A DNA stretch of 64,000 bases from Muribaculaceae bacterium (GTDB lineage Bacteria; Bacteroidota; Bacteroidia; Bacteroidales; Muribaculaceae): assembly GCA_023663365.1 (NCBI GenBank), contig JAMPHP010000005.1:1-64000 (forward strand), written 5' to 3'. A program made the translations under genes and the position numbers. Below the pieces are notes generated by a model, which made no database searches, had not been told where the DNA came from, and was given only the letters and a program-made list of their open reading frames with translations. Below, one piece after another: positions 24,563-33,093 of this stretch. How positions within the stretch are numbered: position 1 is the first letter of the stretch; every line of letters starts with the position of its first letter.

Positions 24563-25589
24563 GGTGGAGATTTTTAGTGGCGAGATATGCCTCGACAGTT
24601 GCTTTGATGCCACGCTCGAGCGGCCAGCGGCACGTGAAGCCGAAGTCGCGCTCGGCATCGGCCACGCTGCAGGTCCAGTTGCGCTGGCGCATGATTTTGA
24701 ACTTGTCGCGGTTGAGCGTGGATGGCTTAAGTGTGAGCACGCCTATTTTCTCGGCGATGGTAGAAGCTGCGTAGACAGCCCACATCGGCAGCTTGACGGG
24801 TATGACCGCTTTGCCTCCCAGAGCTTTTGCCACGATGGAGCGGAACTCGCGCTGCGTGTAGGCCCGAGGTTCGCTGATGATGTATTTGTGGTGCAGGGTG
24901 CGGTCGGAAGCGAGGGCGTCGAACATCGCGGCCACGAGGTCGTCGACGTAGATGAATGTAAGCATCTGCTTGCGGAAGCCCACGCCGAAGTCGAAGTGGC
25001 GGTCGATGCACTTCACCATCATCAGGTAGTCCTGCTCATGGGGGCCGTAGACACCTGTGGGGCGGAATATGATCCAGGGGAAGTCGGGGCGCGTCTCCAG
25101 AAAGGTCTCGGCCTTGATTTTGGAGAGGCCGTAGCGGGTATTCGGCTGCGGTATGGTGTCGGCATCGGCGGGTCGGCCATCCTCTTCGCCGTAAGGGCCG
25201 AGAGCGCTCAGCGAGCTCATGTAGAGCATCTTCTTGGGCACGAGATTTTCATCTTCGAGGGCTCCGACGAAGTCGCGCAGGTAGTTGTAGTTGATGCGGT
25301 TGAAGTCGGCGAAGTTGGCACACTTTGTGGCGCCGAGGTTGTATATGATATAGTCCCATCGGCCCGAAGCGGGAGCGGCATCGCGGAGTGCCGTGCCGAG
25401 AGTGTCGGGATTGTCGTAGTCGAGTACCACAAATTTCAGCTCCGGGTCGGTGAGGTAGCGGCGCGAGGTCGACTCGCGCACGGCGGCATAGGTGTCGAAG
25501 CCTCTTCGGAGGGCTTCGGCGGCGATGAAACCGCCGATAAAGCCTCCGGCACCCACTACGAGCACGCTGGGCTTTTCAGTTTCTTTCAT
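24546..25589 (-). CDS. NAD-dependent epimerase/dehydratase (extended SDR)
   Basis: A 347-residue extended short-chain dehydrogenase. The nucleotide-binding motif is GAGGFIGG (13-20), with catalytic Y153 and K157 (YGLSK) and the family PTGVYGP segment. It acts on a nucleotide sugar or a related cyclised intermediate; the exact substrate is not evident. It overlaps the glycosyltransferase stop by 4 bases (ATGA). Together with that enzyme it suggests a cell-surface polysaccharide or glycolipid step. Confidence 0.88.
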   Translation of the reverse strand: MKETEKPSVLVVGAGGFIGGFIAAEALRRGFDTYAAVRESTSRRYLTDPELKFVVLDYDNPDTLGTALRDAAPASGRWDYIIYNLGATKCANFADFNRINYNYLRDFVGALEDENLVPKKMLYMSSLSALGPYGEEDGRPADADTIPQPNTRYGLSKIKAETFLETRPDFPWIIFRPTGVYGPHEQDYLMMVKCIDRHFDFGVGFRKQMLTFIYVDDLVAAMFDALASDRTLHHKYIISEPRAYTQREFRSIVAKALGGKAVIPVKLPMWAVYAASTIAEKIGVLTLKPSTLNRDKFKIMRQRNWTCSVADAERDFGFTCRWPLERGIKATVEAYLATKNLHHAHLD

Positions 25590-26758
25590 ATCAATTCGCT
25601 GATTATAGCTTTTTTATACGATGCCATTGTGGCCTTGGCAAATGCTTCGGCGGAGAAGCGCCGCACATAGCGCTGCCCCTGTCCGGCAGTCTTGTCGTGG
25701 AAGACGATGTCGTCGGCGAAGCGCTCGAGTGCTCGTGCCGCGCCCTCCACATCGTCGGGGTCGACGTAGACGCCGCCCGGGCCTCCGGCCTCCTCGAGGC
25801 AAGAGCCTGTGCACGCCAGCACGGGTGTGCCTGCCGAGAGCGACTCCACCACAGGCAGGCCGAAGCCTTCGTAGCGGGAGGTGTAGGTCGAAGCCACGGC
25901 GCAGGCATAGAGTGCGGGCAGGTCGGTGAAGGGCACGCCGTAGAGATGGCGCACACGGTCGGCGAGGCTCAGGCGGCTGATTTCGGCGCGCACTTCGTCG
26001 GCGTAGGCTCCGTCCATGCGGCCTACGATGAGCAGGTGTATATCTTTGTGCAGGCGAGCGAGCGCGCGCACGGCAAGGAGCTGGTTCTTACGCGGCTGCA
26101 CGGTGCCTACGGCTATGATGTACTTCTCGGGGAGCCGGTAGCGGGCCTTGACATCCATGCGCTTGGCCGTGTCGATGGCGAGAGTGAAGATGGGGTCTAC
26201 GCCTTGGTATATCACGTCGATTTTCTCTTCGGGCACGCCGTAGTCGGCCATAAGGTCGCGCTTGGTGCACTCGCTGATAGCTATCACGCGGGTGGCAATC
26301 TTTGCCGAGCGGCTGTACTTGAAGTCGTAGAGCCGGCGGTCGATGGCGCTGTAGTCCTGCGGCACGCGGCGGTAGATGATGTCGTGGATGGTGACCACCG
26401 AGGGGCATACGCCCTTGATGGTGAGGGGAAGCTCGTTGCTGAGTCCGTGGTACACGGCCACGCCGTCGCGGCGCAGTTGCACAGGCAGGTCGAAGGTGCG
26501 CCAGAAAGCACGTGCGGCACCGCCTCCGAGGCTCAGCTTTGGTGCGAAGAGCTCCACGTTTGGTCGGCCGAGCAGCGGCTCAAGACGCTCGTTGGGGCGC
26601 TCCACGGGGGAGTATAGGCGGAAAGTGGTGCCGGGATATGCAGCCGAGAGGATGTTGACGGCGTAGCGGCTGTAGTTTCCCAGGCCGGTGTTGTTGCACA
26701 CGGCACGCTTGCCGTCCATGCCTACTATGAGGCCTTGAGTGTCGGGTTTAGCTGCCAT
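25586..26758 (-). CDS. Family 4-type (GT-B) glycosyltransferase
   Basis: A 390-residue GT-B enzyme with a C-terminal donor-binding domain carrying EGFGLPVVESLSAG (the E-x7-E motif of GT4 retaining enzymes) and IYQGVDP before it. An N-terminal acceptor domain contains NNTGLGNYSRY. It is probably cytoplasmic or membrane-associated. It overlaps aroQ by 11 bases and the epimerase by 4. The sugar and acceptor are not predictable. Confidence 0.88.
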   Translation of the reverse strand: MAAKPDTQGLIVGMDGKRAVCNNTGLGNYSRYAVNILSAAYPGTTFRLYSPVERPNERLEPLLGRPNVELFAPKLSLGGGAARAFWRTFDLPVQLRRDGVAVYHGLSNELPLTIKGVCPSVVTIHDIIYRRVPQDYSAIDRRLYDFKYSRSAKIATRVIAISECTKRDLMADYGVPEEKIDVIYQGVDPIFTLAIDTAKRMDVKARYRLPEKYIIAVGTVQPRKNQLLAVRALARLHKDIHLLIVGRMDGAYADEVRAEISRLSLADRVRHLYGVPFTDLPALYACAVASTYTSRYEGFGLPVVESLSAGTPVLACTGSCLEEAGGPGGVYVDPDDVEGAARALERFADDIVFHDKTAGQGQRYVRRFSAEAFAKATMASYKKAIISELI

Positions 26759-27188
26759 GGCGGTAGCGGAGAGCGTCGAGGGCGAGCCGGTAGGAAAGTG
26801 TGCCGAAGCCCGAGATAGAGCCTGTGCACACAGGTGCTATCACCGACCTGCTGCGGAAATTCTCGCGCGCGTGTATATTACTAATGTGAACTTCCACCAC
26901 GGGAACCTCGATCGCTGCGATGGCATCGGCGATGGCGTAGGAGTAGTGGGTGTATGCACCGGCGTTGAGCACTATGCCCAGGCAGCGGGCATCGAAGCCG
27001 GCGCGGTGGAGTGCGTCGATGATTTCGCCCTCGCCGCTATACTGCTCTGCCACGAGGCTTTCGCCGTCGGAGAGCGTTGCGGCGAGCTCGCGGTTGATGT
27101 CCTCCAAGGTTGCGGAGCCGTAGATGTCGGGCTGCCGCCGTCCGAGCAGGTTGAGGTTCGGGCCGTTGAGCACAAGGTAGTAGTTCAT
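26748..27188 (-). CDS. aroQ: Type II 3-dehydroquinate dehydratase
   Basis: A 146-residue dodecameric shikimate-pathway enzyme. GPNLNLLGRR opens the protein, the catalytic tyrosine is Y23 (DIYG), and the catalytic His lies in EVHISNIHAREN. Its start overlaps the mrp stop (ATGA). No other shikimate gene is present in the window. Confidence 0.96.
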   Translation of the reverse strand: MNYYLVLNGPNLNLLGRRQPDIYGSATLEDINRELAATLSDGESLVAEQYSGEGEIIDALHRAGFDARCLGIVLNAGAYTHYSYAIADAIAAIEVPVVEVHISNIHARENFRSRSVIAPVCTGSISGFGTLSYRLALDALRYRHGS

Positions 27189-28288
27189 CGTGTGTGCACT
27201 TTTTCGGTGGGGGGAAGGGTGTCGTTGCGGCGGTCGACGGCTTCTGTGACCTCGTGTGCGAGGTGCATGAATGCCATGGCCGAAGCGGTGGGCTCTGTGA
27301 CGATGGGGCGACCGCTGTCGGAGTGCTCGCCCACGGATGCTACCAGCGGGATGCGGGCCAGCACCGGCACGTCGAACTCAGAGGCGAGCTCGTCGACGGC
27401 ACCTTCGCGGCCAAAGAGGAAGTAGCGCTCGTCGGGGTGCTTCTCGGGTGTAAACCATGCCATATTGTCGACCAGACCAAGAACGGGCACGTTGATTTTC
27501 GGGTCGCGGAACATGGCGATGCCTTTTCGGGCGTCGGCCAGGGCCACTTGCTGAGGAGTGGTCACCACCACGGCGCCGGTGATGCCGAGAGTCTGCACCA
27601 GGGTGAGGTGGATGTCGCTGGTGCCCGGAGGCATGTCGATGAGGAAGTAGTCGAGTTCGCCCCAGTCGGCTTGCTCGATGAGCTGCTTGAGGGCGTTGGA
27701 TGCCATTGCGCCGCGCCACACGGCTGCGCTTGCGGGGTCGATCACGAAGCCTATCGAGAGCACTTTCACGCCGTAGGCCTCGGCGGGGATGATGAGGTTG
27801 CGGCCGTCGACTTCGTGCATGTAGAGCTCCACGCCTTCGAGACCGAGCATCTTGGGTACGGAAGGACCGAAAATGTCGGCATCGAGGAGGCCTACCTTGT
27901 AGCCCTCGGCAGCAAGCGCCACGGCGAGGTTGGCAGCTACGGTCGACTTGCCCACACCGCCTTTGCCCGAGGAAATAGCCACGATATTCTTCACGCCGGG
28001 AAGCACGGGTGCTTTTTCGGGCGCTGCCGATGCGCGGCGCACGGCGGTGTTGATGGTGACCTCAGCCTCGGGAGCCCTCAGCTTGATAGCGGCTTCGGCG
28101 CTTTTGAGCAGAGAAGCCTTGAAGGGGTCGGTGTCTTTGTCGAAAATAATGGTGAAGCTCACTTTGTCGCCGTCGATTCGGATGTCGTCTTCAAGCATTT
28201 CGAGCTCCACGATGTTGCGGCCGGAGCCGGGGTAACGCACGGTGGAGAGCGCTTCGGTGATGAGCGCGGGGTATAGAGTCTGTTTCAT
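27185..28288 (-). CDS. Mrp/ApbC/NBP35-type P-loop ATPase
   Basis: A 367-residue protein with an N-terminal MIP18/DUF59-like domain (about 1-85) and a deviant Walker A motif GKGGVGKST at 108-116 with DADIFGPSVP following. The family carries Fe-S clusters to apoproteins. The C-terminal CxxC that binds the bridging cluster in E. coli ApbC is missing: the corresponding segment reads NMAWFTPEKHPD. The ATG at 28288 overlaps the trmB stop by one base (TGATG), which supports this start over one 14 codons upstream. Confidence 0.9.
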   Translation of the reverse strand: MKQTLYPALITEALSTVRYPGSGRNIVELEMLEDDIRIDGDKVSFTIIFDKDTDPFKASLLKSAEAAIKLRAPEAEVTINTAVRRASAAPEKAPVLPGVKNIVAISSGKGGVGKSTVAANLAVALAAEGYKVGLLDADIFGPSVPKMLGLEGVELYMHEVDGRNLIIPAEAYGVKVLSIGFVIDPASAAVWRGAMASNALKQLIEQADWGELDYFLIDMPPGTSDIHLTLVQTLGITGAVVVTTPQQVALADARKGIAMFRDPKINVPVLGLVDNMAWFTPEKHPDERYFLFGREGAVDELASEFDVPVLARIPLVASVGEHSDSGRPIVTEPTASAMAFMHLAHEVTEAVDRRNDTLPPTEKVHTR

Positions 28289-29076
28289 CAATCTTCGGAG
28301 TTTTCGGAGTTGTCGATAAGTTGCGGACACTCGATGTAGCCACGGGAGTAGCTGCGGTAGGTGTCGGGAGCGATGTCGTCGGCACCCGGCGGCTCAGCCA
28401 GTGCGGGCGTGGTGCCGGGCCGGTAGCTGAGGTACTTTATGGTGAGGCCTCGGTCGAGCCACTGCTGCTCGTAGTGGGTGCGGATGTTGAGGATAGGATC
28501 GTCGGGGCTGAGACTTGCGTAGAGGTCGGCGGTGTCGGCATCGATAGCGAGGCCGTTGTGCTGCACCATCATGCGGGTGTAGGTGTAGAGGAAGGGGCTG
28601 TCGGTCTTGAGGTGGATGCGGCCGTCGGGTGCGAGAACGCGGCGGTACATCTCGGTGAAGCGCGTGCCTGTGAGGCGCTTGTTCACTTTCTTCATCTGCG
28701 GGTCGGGGAAGGTGATCCATATCTCGGCCACCTCGCCGGGAGCGAAGAAAGCCTCGAGCAGCTCGATGGAAGTGCGCACGAATGCCACATTTTTCATATC
28801 CTCGCGCAAGGCCATGGTTGCACCGCTCCAGATGCGTGCGCCTTTGATGTCGATGCCGATGTAGTTTTTTTCGGGAAATCGCCGGGCGAGCCCCACGGTG
28901 TATTCACCTTTGCCGCACCCGAGCTCGAGCACTATGGGCTTGTCGTTGCCGAAGAAGTCGGCCGCCCAACGGCCTTTGAGCGGGAAAGGCTTTTCCTGAA
29001 CACTGCGGAAAGGATACTGGAGCACAAGGGGATTGCCCTCGAGCTCGGCGAATTTGCGGAGTTTGTTCTTGCCCAT
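28288..29076 (-). CDS. trmB: tRNA (guanine-N7-)-methyltransferase
   Basis: A 262-residue class I methyltransferase that makes m7G46 in tRNA. The SAM motif is LELGCGKGEYT, followed by the family signature FPDPQMKKVNKRL. The ATG at 29076 overlaps the LRR gene stop by one base (TGATG). A C-terminal tail of about 40 residues beyond the core is polar and Ser/Glu-rich. Confidence 0.94.
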   Translation of the reverse strand: MGKNKLRKFAELEGNPLVLQYPFRSVQEKPFPLKGRWAADFFGNDKPIVLELGCGKGEYTVGLARRFPEKNYIGIDIKGARIWSGATMALREDMKNVAFVRTSIELLEAFFAPGEVAEIWITFPDPQMKKVNKRLTGTRFTEMYRRVLAPDGRIHLKTDSPFLYTYTRMMVQHNGLAIDADTADLYASLSPDDPILNIRTHYEQQWLDRGLTIKYLSYRPGTTPALAEPPGADDIAPDTYRSYSRGYIECPQLIDNSENSED

Positions 29077-30557
29077 CAGCGCGCGAGTTTTAGAGTGGCT
29101 GCGGTGCCTTCGGTGAGAGTGCACCTGATGATATATAGATTATTGTCGAAGTGCGAGGTGTCGATGCTGAGTTGCTCGCCGTCGCCGCGGACAGCCACCA
29201 GAAGCAGTCCGGCAGGATTGTAGACTTCGACAGCCGATATGTCGGAGCCGGTAGCCTTGATCTGCAGTTCTTTGCCCACAAAGCGGCCTTGCAGCGAGGT
29301 CTCGCTCACGACCGAGGCCAGGTCGGAGCCGGTGTTTATGTCGCGGATATTGAAATCCTGCCATTGGTCGGCAGCGAGGAAGTCGTCGGCCATGCCGTCG
29401 GCCACGTCGAGGCGCACAGCCGGTTTTTCAACGCCGGCCCACACATCATCGCCGAGGTCGGGCACATAGTCGAGGTGCGAGGCATCGAGCACGGTGAGTG
29501 CGTGCGTGCCTTCCATGGCGTGTGAGCCGATGTACTCGAGTGAGGCCGGCAGGGTGATGGTGCTGAGACCTTCGGCACCTTTCAGGGCGTATTGGCCGAT
29601 ACTCTCTACACCGTCGGGGAGGGTGAGCTCCGATATTCCGCGGGCGTCCTTGAATGTGTAGTCGGCTATCGAGGGGCAAGCCGAGGGGAAGGTAAATGTA
29701 GAGAGTGAGCTGCAATCGAAGAACGCTCCGCGGCCAATACTTCCGAGCTGACCGGGCAGTGAGGCCGATGAGAGCTCGGAGTCGTAGGCAAAGGCCCAGT
29801 CGCCGAGAGTGCTCAGAGAGGTGCAGGCATTGAGGTTGGCGCTTAGAAGTCCCGAATGGGCGAATGCCGATGCTCCTATGCTGCGCAGACTGCTGCCGAA
29901 GACGAAATCACGGAGAGTGGAGCAGCTTTCAAAAGCCGATGCACCTATGCTCTGCAGCGAGCCGGAGGAGTTTACCGCAACGAGAGAGCGGCAGTCGGCG
30001 AAGTCGGAGGCTCCGAGAGCGACGGTAGAGCCGAGGTCAACGCTCTCGAGCGAGCTGCAGCCTTTGAACACATAGCCACCCATGCGAGCTGCCGAGAGTT
30101 TTACCGAGGTCAGAGCCGTGCAGCCCGAGAAAGCACCCTGCCCGATTTCTTTGATGGCTTCGGGCACCGAGAGAGTGGTGATGGCGCTCCCGGCGAAGGC
30201 AAAGTCGCCGATGGTCACGGAGCCGGTGGCCGGCAGCGATAGCGTGGTGATGGCAGATGCGGGGAAGGCACCCTGCGGGATGGTGGCGGCGGGGTACTCG
30301 CTGAGTCCGCGCAAGCGGTCGCCCTTGTAGGCGGCGATGGTCACAGCGGAGAGGTCGAGCGACCGGAGGGCTTTCATCTCGTCGTCGATGAAGAAAAAGT
30401 CAGAGGCATCCATGGTGCCGCTCACGCGCAGCTCAGTGGCAAGAGTCGACTTTTCGAGCAGCTTGTGCAGCTTGCCCGGAGTGCACGTGACCTCGACGGC
30501 GCTTGCCGACGATGCGGCGAGTGCTGCCAGGACGGTGCAGAATATATATTTATTCAT
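29076..30557 (-). CDS. Secreted BspA-like leucine-rich repeat protein
   Basis: A 493-residue exported protein with a signal peptide (cleavage near ASSASA, about residue 20), then a run of about twelve LRR_5 (BspA/Treponema type) repeats of the IG..AF..C..L.....P form from about residue 85 to 390. The C-terminal 75 residues (VEVYNPAGLLL ... NNLYIIR) look like a type IX secretion sorting domain, in keeping with porU and porV in this window. It would be displayed on the cell surface. Oddly it is the first gene of an overlapping run of housekeeping genes, and a MITE-like element lies 18 bases upstream of its start. Confidence 0.85.
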   Translation of the reverse strand: MNKYIFCTVLAALAASSASAVEVTCTPGKLHKLLEKSTLATELRVSGTMDASDFFFIDDEMKALRSLDLSAVTIAAYKGDRLRGLSEYPAATIPQGAFPASAITTLSLPATGSVTIGDFAFAGSAITTLSVPEAIKEIGQGAFSGCTALTSVKLSAARMGGYVFKGCSSLESVDLGSTVALGASDFADCRSLVAVNSSGSLQSIGASAFESCSTLRDFVFGSSLRSIGASAFAHSGLLSANLNACTSLSTLGDWAFAYDSELSSASLPGQLGSIGRGAFFDCSSLSTFTFPSACPSIADYTFKDARGISELTLPDGVESIGQYALKGAEGLSTITLPASLEYIGSHAMEGTHALTVLDASHLDYVPDLGDDVWAGVEKPAVRLDVADGMADDFLAADQWQDFNIRDINTGSDLASVVSETSLQGRFVGKELQIKATGSDISAVEVYNPAGLLLVAVRGDGEQLSIDTSHFDNNLYIIRCTLTEGTAATLKLAR

Positions 30558-30575
30558 TATCGTATTTGTTGAGTA

Positions 30576-30739
30576 AGAGTATGTTTGGGTTTAACTGATG
30601 TTTATAATTAGGAGAGAAAAACGAGCATGTTCTGAGATTGAATGAAGGAGTTATGGGGTGCCATAACGACCGAATGAAAGCTCAGAAGAGGCCGTTTTTC
30701 TCCCTAAGTATTTCATTGAGTTAAATTCAAACATACTCT
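30576..30739. mobile_element. MITE-like inverted-repeat element, copy 1
   Basis: A 164-base element beginning AGAGTATGTTTG and ending with its complement CAAACATACTCT. Further nested complementary blocks (GAGAAAAACG with CGTTTTTCTC, TCTGAG with CTCAGA, GTTATGG with CCATAAC at the centre) let almost the whole element fold into one long hairpin. An inverted second copy lies at 52976-53140. No ORF is inside. It fills much of the gap 30558-30947; the rest, 30740-30915, is AT-rich with nothing recognisable before the promoter. Confidence 0.8.
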
Positions 30740-30915
30740 AAGTCTGCAAATTTACGAAAATTCCCGCTAAGGCGCAAACCTCTTGCGCGAGCGGGAGTAA
30801 TAAATAGCAAATTGGCGAAAACAAGCTCAATCGGTCGACGGCTGTCTTTTTTTAGGACGGGTGTGTATTAAATGTTAAAAACGACTAATAAATATCAAAT
30901 ATTAGAAACTTTTTA

Positions 30916-30923
30916 TATCTTTG
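30916..30923 (+). promoter_or_regulatory. -7 promoter element of the protease-like gene
   Basis: TATCTTTG matches TAnnTTTG and stands 24 bases before the ATG at 30948. The upstream region is very AT-rich. Confidence 0.65.
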
Positions 30924-30947
30924 CGAAAACTAATCATTTCCAACCAC

Positions 30948-32660
30948 ATGCAATTATTCAAACAATCTCTCATAACCGCGACTCTCATACTTTTGTCTGC
31001 GCTACTCTCTCATGCAGAGCAGTTTAATAGTGACATGGTATCGTGCATACGGCACTATCAATATGCAAATATTGGCACTGATGCCGATATTCCACATACT
31101 TCTATTCCGGCAAAAAATATGCGCCATAGCTCTGAGGGTGGAACCTTTGTTTTCATGTTTCAAGACGTGCCCGACTCTATGCAGACTGTCATAAGAGCAG
31201 CAGCAGATGTTTGGGCCTCTAAAATTCACAGTACTCACCCCATATACATCGAAGTTTCGTATTTCAGTCTTGCTGATTACGGCGATAATCCGGCAAGTAT
31301 TACTTCAACATTCTATTTTAAAAACGGGGCTAATGCGTTGCCCTCCGCCTTGTATTCATATATAAATGAAGCTAATGTTGGACGACCCGATAGCCCTGAT
31401 GCCCTGATTTGGTTTAACTCCGATTTTAAGTGGGATTGCGCGTGCTCTGCTGAAAGCCTTTCCAATCAAAGTCTTAATACATATTCATACACCTTGCGCG
31501 CAATGGCCTTGTCGCTGGGTTTTGGAAGTAGTGTTTCATTGTTCGGCGATGATTTGTGCTTTCAAGAAGTTGATACACCATCTGTCTTTGACGAAATTAT
31601 TTTTTCAGAATCCGCCAAACTTACAGACTACATTGATGATTCAGACGGTCTACATAGCTTTGTGGTGAGTGAACCTATCTATGCGGCAAATAAAGAAAAC
31701 GACAACAAGATGTATTCCCCCCAGGTTTATGACATGGGAAAAACTCTCGTGTATTTGGACAATCCTAATTCACTCATGCATCATGATTTAGGATATGGCG
31801 ATGGATTCTTTGAAATAGATGGCGTAACCCTGGACTTACTCAACAAGATTGGTTGGGATTTTAGCATACCTCAGCCTGTTTCAATACAATGTTCTGATAT
31901 CGGTCCTGACGGAATAGGTTCGGCATATACTTCTCATTTATTTTCTTTATCAGAAAATGAGGCGATAATAAAGTATTGGGAATTTAAAGTAATGGATAGC
32001 TCTTATTCTGAAACAACAATCTGCACATCAAACGAAGCAATCTTTGAGATTCCTGCTATTGGCGACGATAATCAATATTTACGCAACTCTAACGGCGACA
32101 TAGTCGGTATAGTAGAATGTGAATTTGAATACAACGGTAAAATTGAAAACAAGCTATTCAAGTTATCTCTTGAATTAAAACCGAAAATAAACTACATTTC
32201 GGATATCGAAAAGCACTGGAAATCGGGGACGAATAATTTCGGACTGACTTTTTCTGTCAATTATTCCGGAGCCGATGATTTGACATTGTATATAGAGCAA
32301 GAGTACAGCAGCGGTATCACCATGCAGCGAATTTCCGAGCCCTTTATAGCACACGCTTGCATACGCAATCTTTCCTCAGTGGTATATACTTGGGTAGATG
32401 TAACAGTGTCAAATAAATACGGATCTGTAACAGAAACTATTGAACTTGAACCCGAGTCTTCAAGCGGCGCTTCAGATCTATTGGCTTCAAACTTCGATGC
32501 CTTCGGCCACGAGGAGTATTTCGTCTACAATAGCCAGGGAATCTCTATGGGAGTATACACCGGCTCTAAAATAAACAAGGATTACCTCCCCACCGGCTTA
32601 TATTTCGTGCGAGGTACGAGCCCAAATAGTTTAAACTCCTTTAAAATATATGTAAGATGA
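30948..32660 (+). CDS. Secreted metalloprotease-like protein with lost zinc site, T9SS cargo
   Basis: A 570-residue exported protein with a signal peptide to about residue 23. The region 60-310 resembles secreted zinc metalloproteases: a segment around 182-195 aligns with HELGHALGFG, but His184 is Arg, Glu185 is Ala and His188 is Leu, so the zinc site is gone. A later SLMHHD...LLNKIGW segment matches the end of that domain. Residues 310-500 look like beta-sandwich domains, and the last 60 residues (EEYFVYNSQG ... LPTGLYFVRG) are a type IX sorting domain. Codon use is much more AT-rich than in neighbours, suggesting transfer. A different function, such as binding, is likely. Confidence 0.65.
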   Translation: MQLFKQSLITATLILLSALLSHAEQFNSDMVSCIRHYQYANIGTDADIPHTSIPAKNMRHSSEGGTFVFMFQDVPDSMQTVIRAAADVWASKIHSTHPIYIEVSYFSLADYGDNPASITSTFYFKNGANALPSALYSYINEANVGRPDSPDALIWFNSDFKWDCACSAESLSNQSLNTYSYTLRAMALSLGFGSSVSLFGDDLCFQEVDTPSVFDEIIFSESAKLTDYIDDSDGLHSFVVSEPIYAANKENDNKMYSPQVYDMGKTLVYLDNPNSLMHHDLGYGDGFFEIDGVTLDLLNKIGWDFSIPQPVSIQCSDIGPDGIGSAYTSHLFSLSENEAIIKYWEFKVMDSSYSETTICTSNEAIFEIPAIGDDNQYLRNSNGDIVGIVECEFEYNGKIENKLFKLSLELKPKINYISDIEKHWKSGTNNFGLTFSVNYSGADDLTLYIEQEYSSGITMQRISEPFIAHACIRNLSSVVYTWVDVTVSNKYGSVTETIELEPESSSGASDLLASNFDAFGHEEYFVYNSQGISMGVYTGSKINKDYLPTGLYFVRGTSPNSLNSFKIYVR

Positions 32661-32725
32661 AATCTATAAAATTTGCTTCAAGCATACTCATCTGCATCAT
32701 TTTCAGCATCATGTTTTATTGCTGA
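32657..32725 (+). pseudogene. Truncated lipoprotein leader (22 codons)
   Basis: An ATG overlapping the preceding stop (ATGA) opens a frame MKSIKFASSILICIIFSIMF ending Tyr-Cys-stop. It has the charge and hydrophobic core of a lipoprotein signal peptide and stops exactly at the would-be lipidated Cys. Repeat sequence begins 26 bases later, so this is probably the 5' remnant of a gene cut off by insertion of the repeats. Confidence 0.45.
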
Positions 32726-32750
32726 CGTTCCCGCTGCCGGGGATTTCATT

Positions 32751-33040
32751 ATCCCCCGCAACCCTGCAGTGGGGTATCTTGCTGCGCAAGCGCCAAGGCG
32801 ATTACCGAACCCCGGAAAGGCGAAGTAGCAAACTTATAAGTAGGGTATCTAAGCAAGCTGCCGAAACTCGAAAAAAACCTTAAACTCCCTACCAACCTTA
32901 AAGTCCCTAAAGCCCTCGGCCTGCGGCCCGTACGGTCGCCATCCATGGCGACCACCAATGTAAACGCATCCGAAAGTGCCAAGGCGATTGCCTAACCTCG
33001 AAAAAGCCTTAAAGTCCCTACCGACCTTAAAGCCCTAAAA
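32751..33040 (+). repeat. Dispersed intergenic repeat, copy B, with internal sub-repeats
   Basis: 32751-32819 is almost identical to 15547-15615. A CCTTAAAxTCCCTACC motif follows at about 32877 and again at about 33008, each introduced by a CTCGAAAAA tract, and a shortened GCCAAGGCGATT block recurs at about 32980. No gene is visible from 32726 to 33077 apart from these repeats. Confidence 0.6.
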
Positions 33041-33077
33041 AAGGGAAAAGCCCGCGCAATCCCCACTGCCGAGCCGG

Positions 33078-33085
33078 TACCTTTG
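33078..33085 (+). promoter_or_regulatory. -7 promoter element very close to start codon
   Basis: TACCTTTG matches TAnnTTTG and is only 8 bases from the ATG at 33094, implying a leader of few or no bases. Confidence 0.6.
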
Positions 33086-33093
33086 CGCACAAT

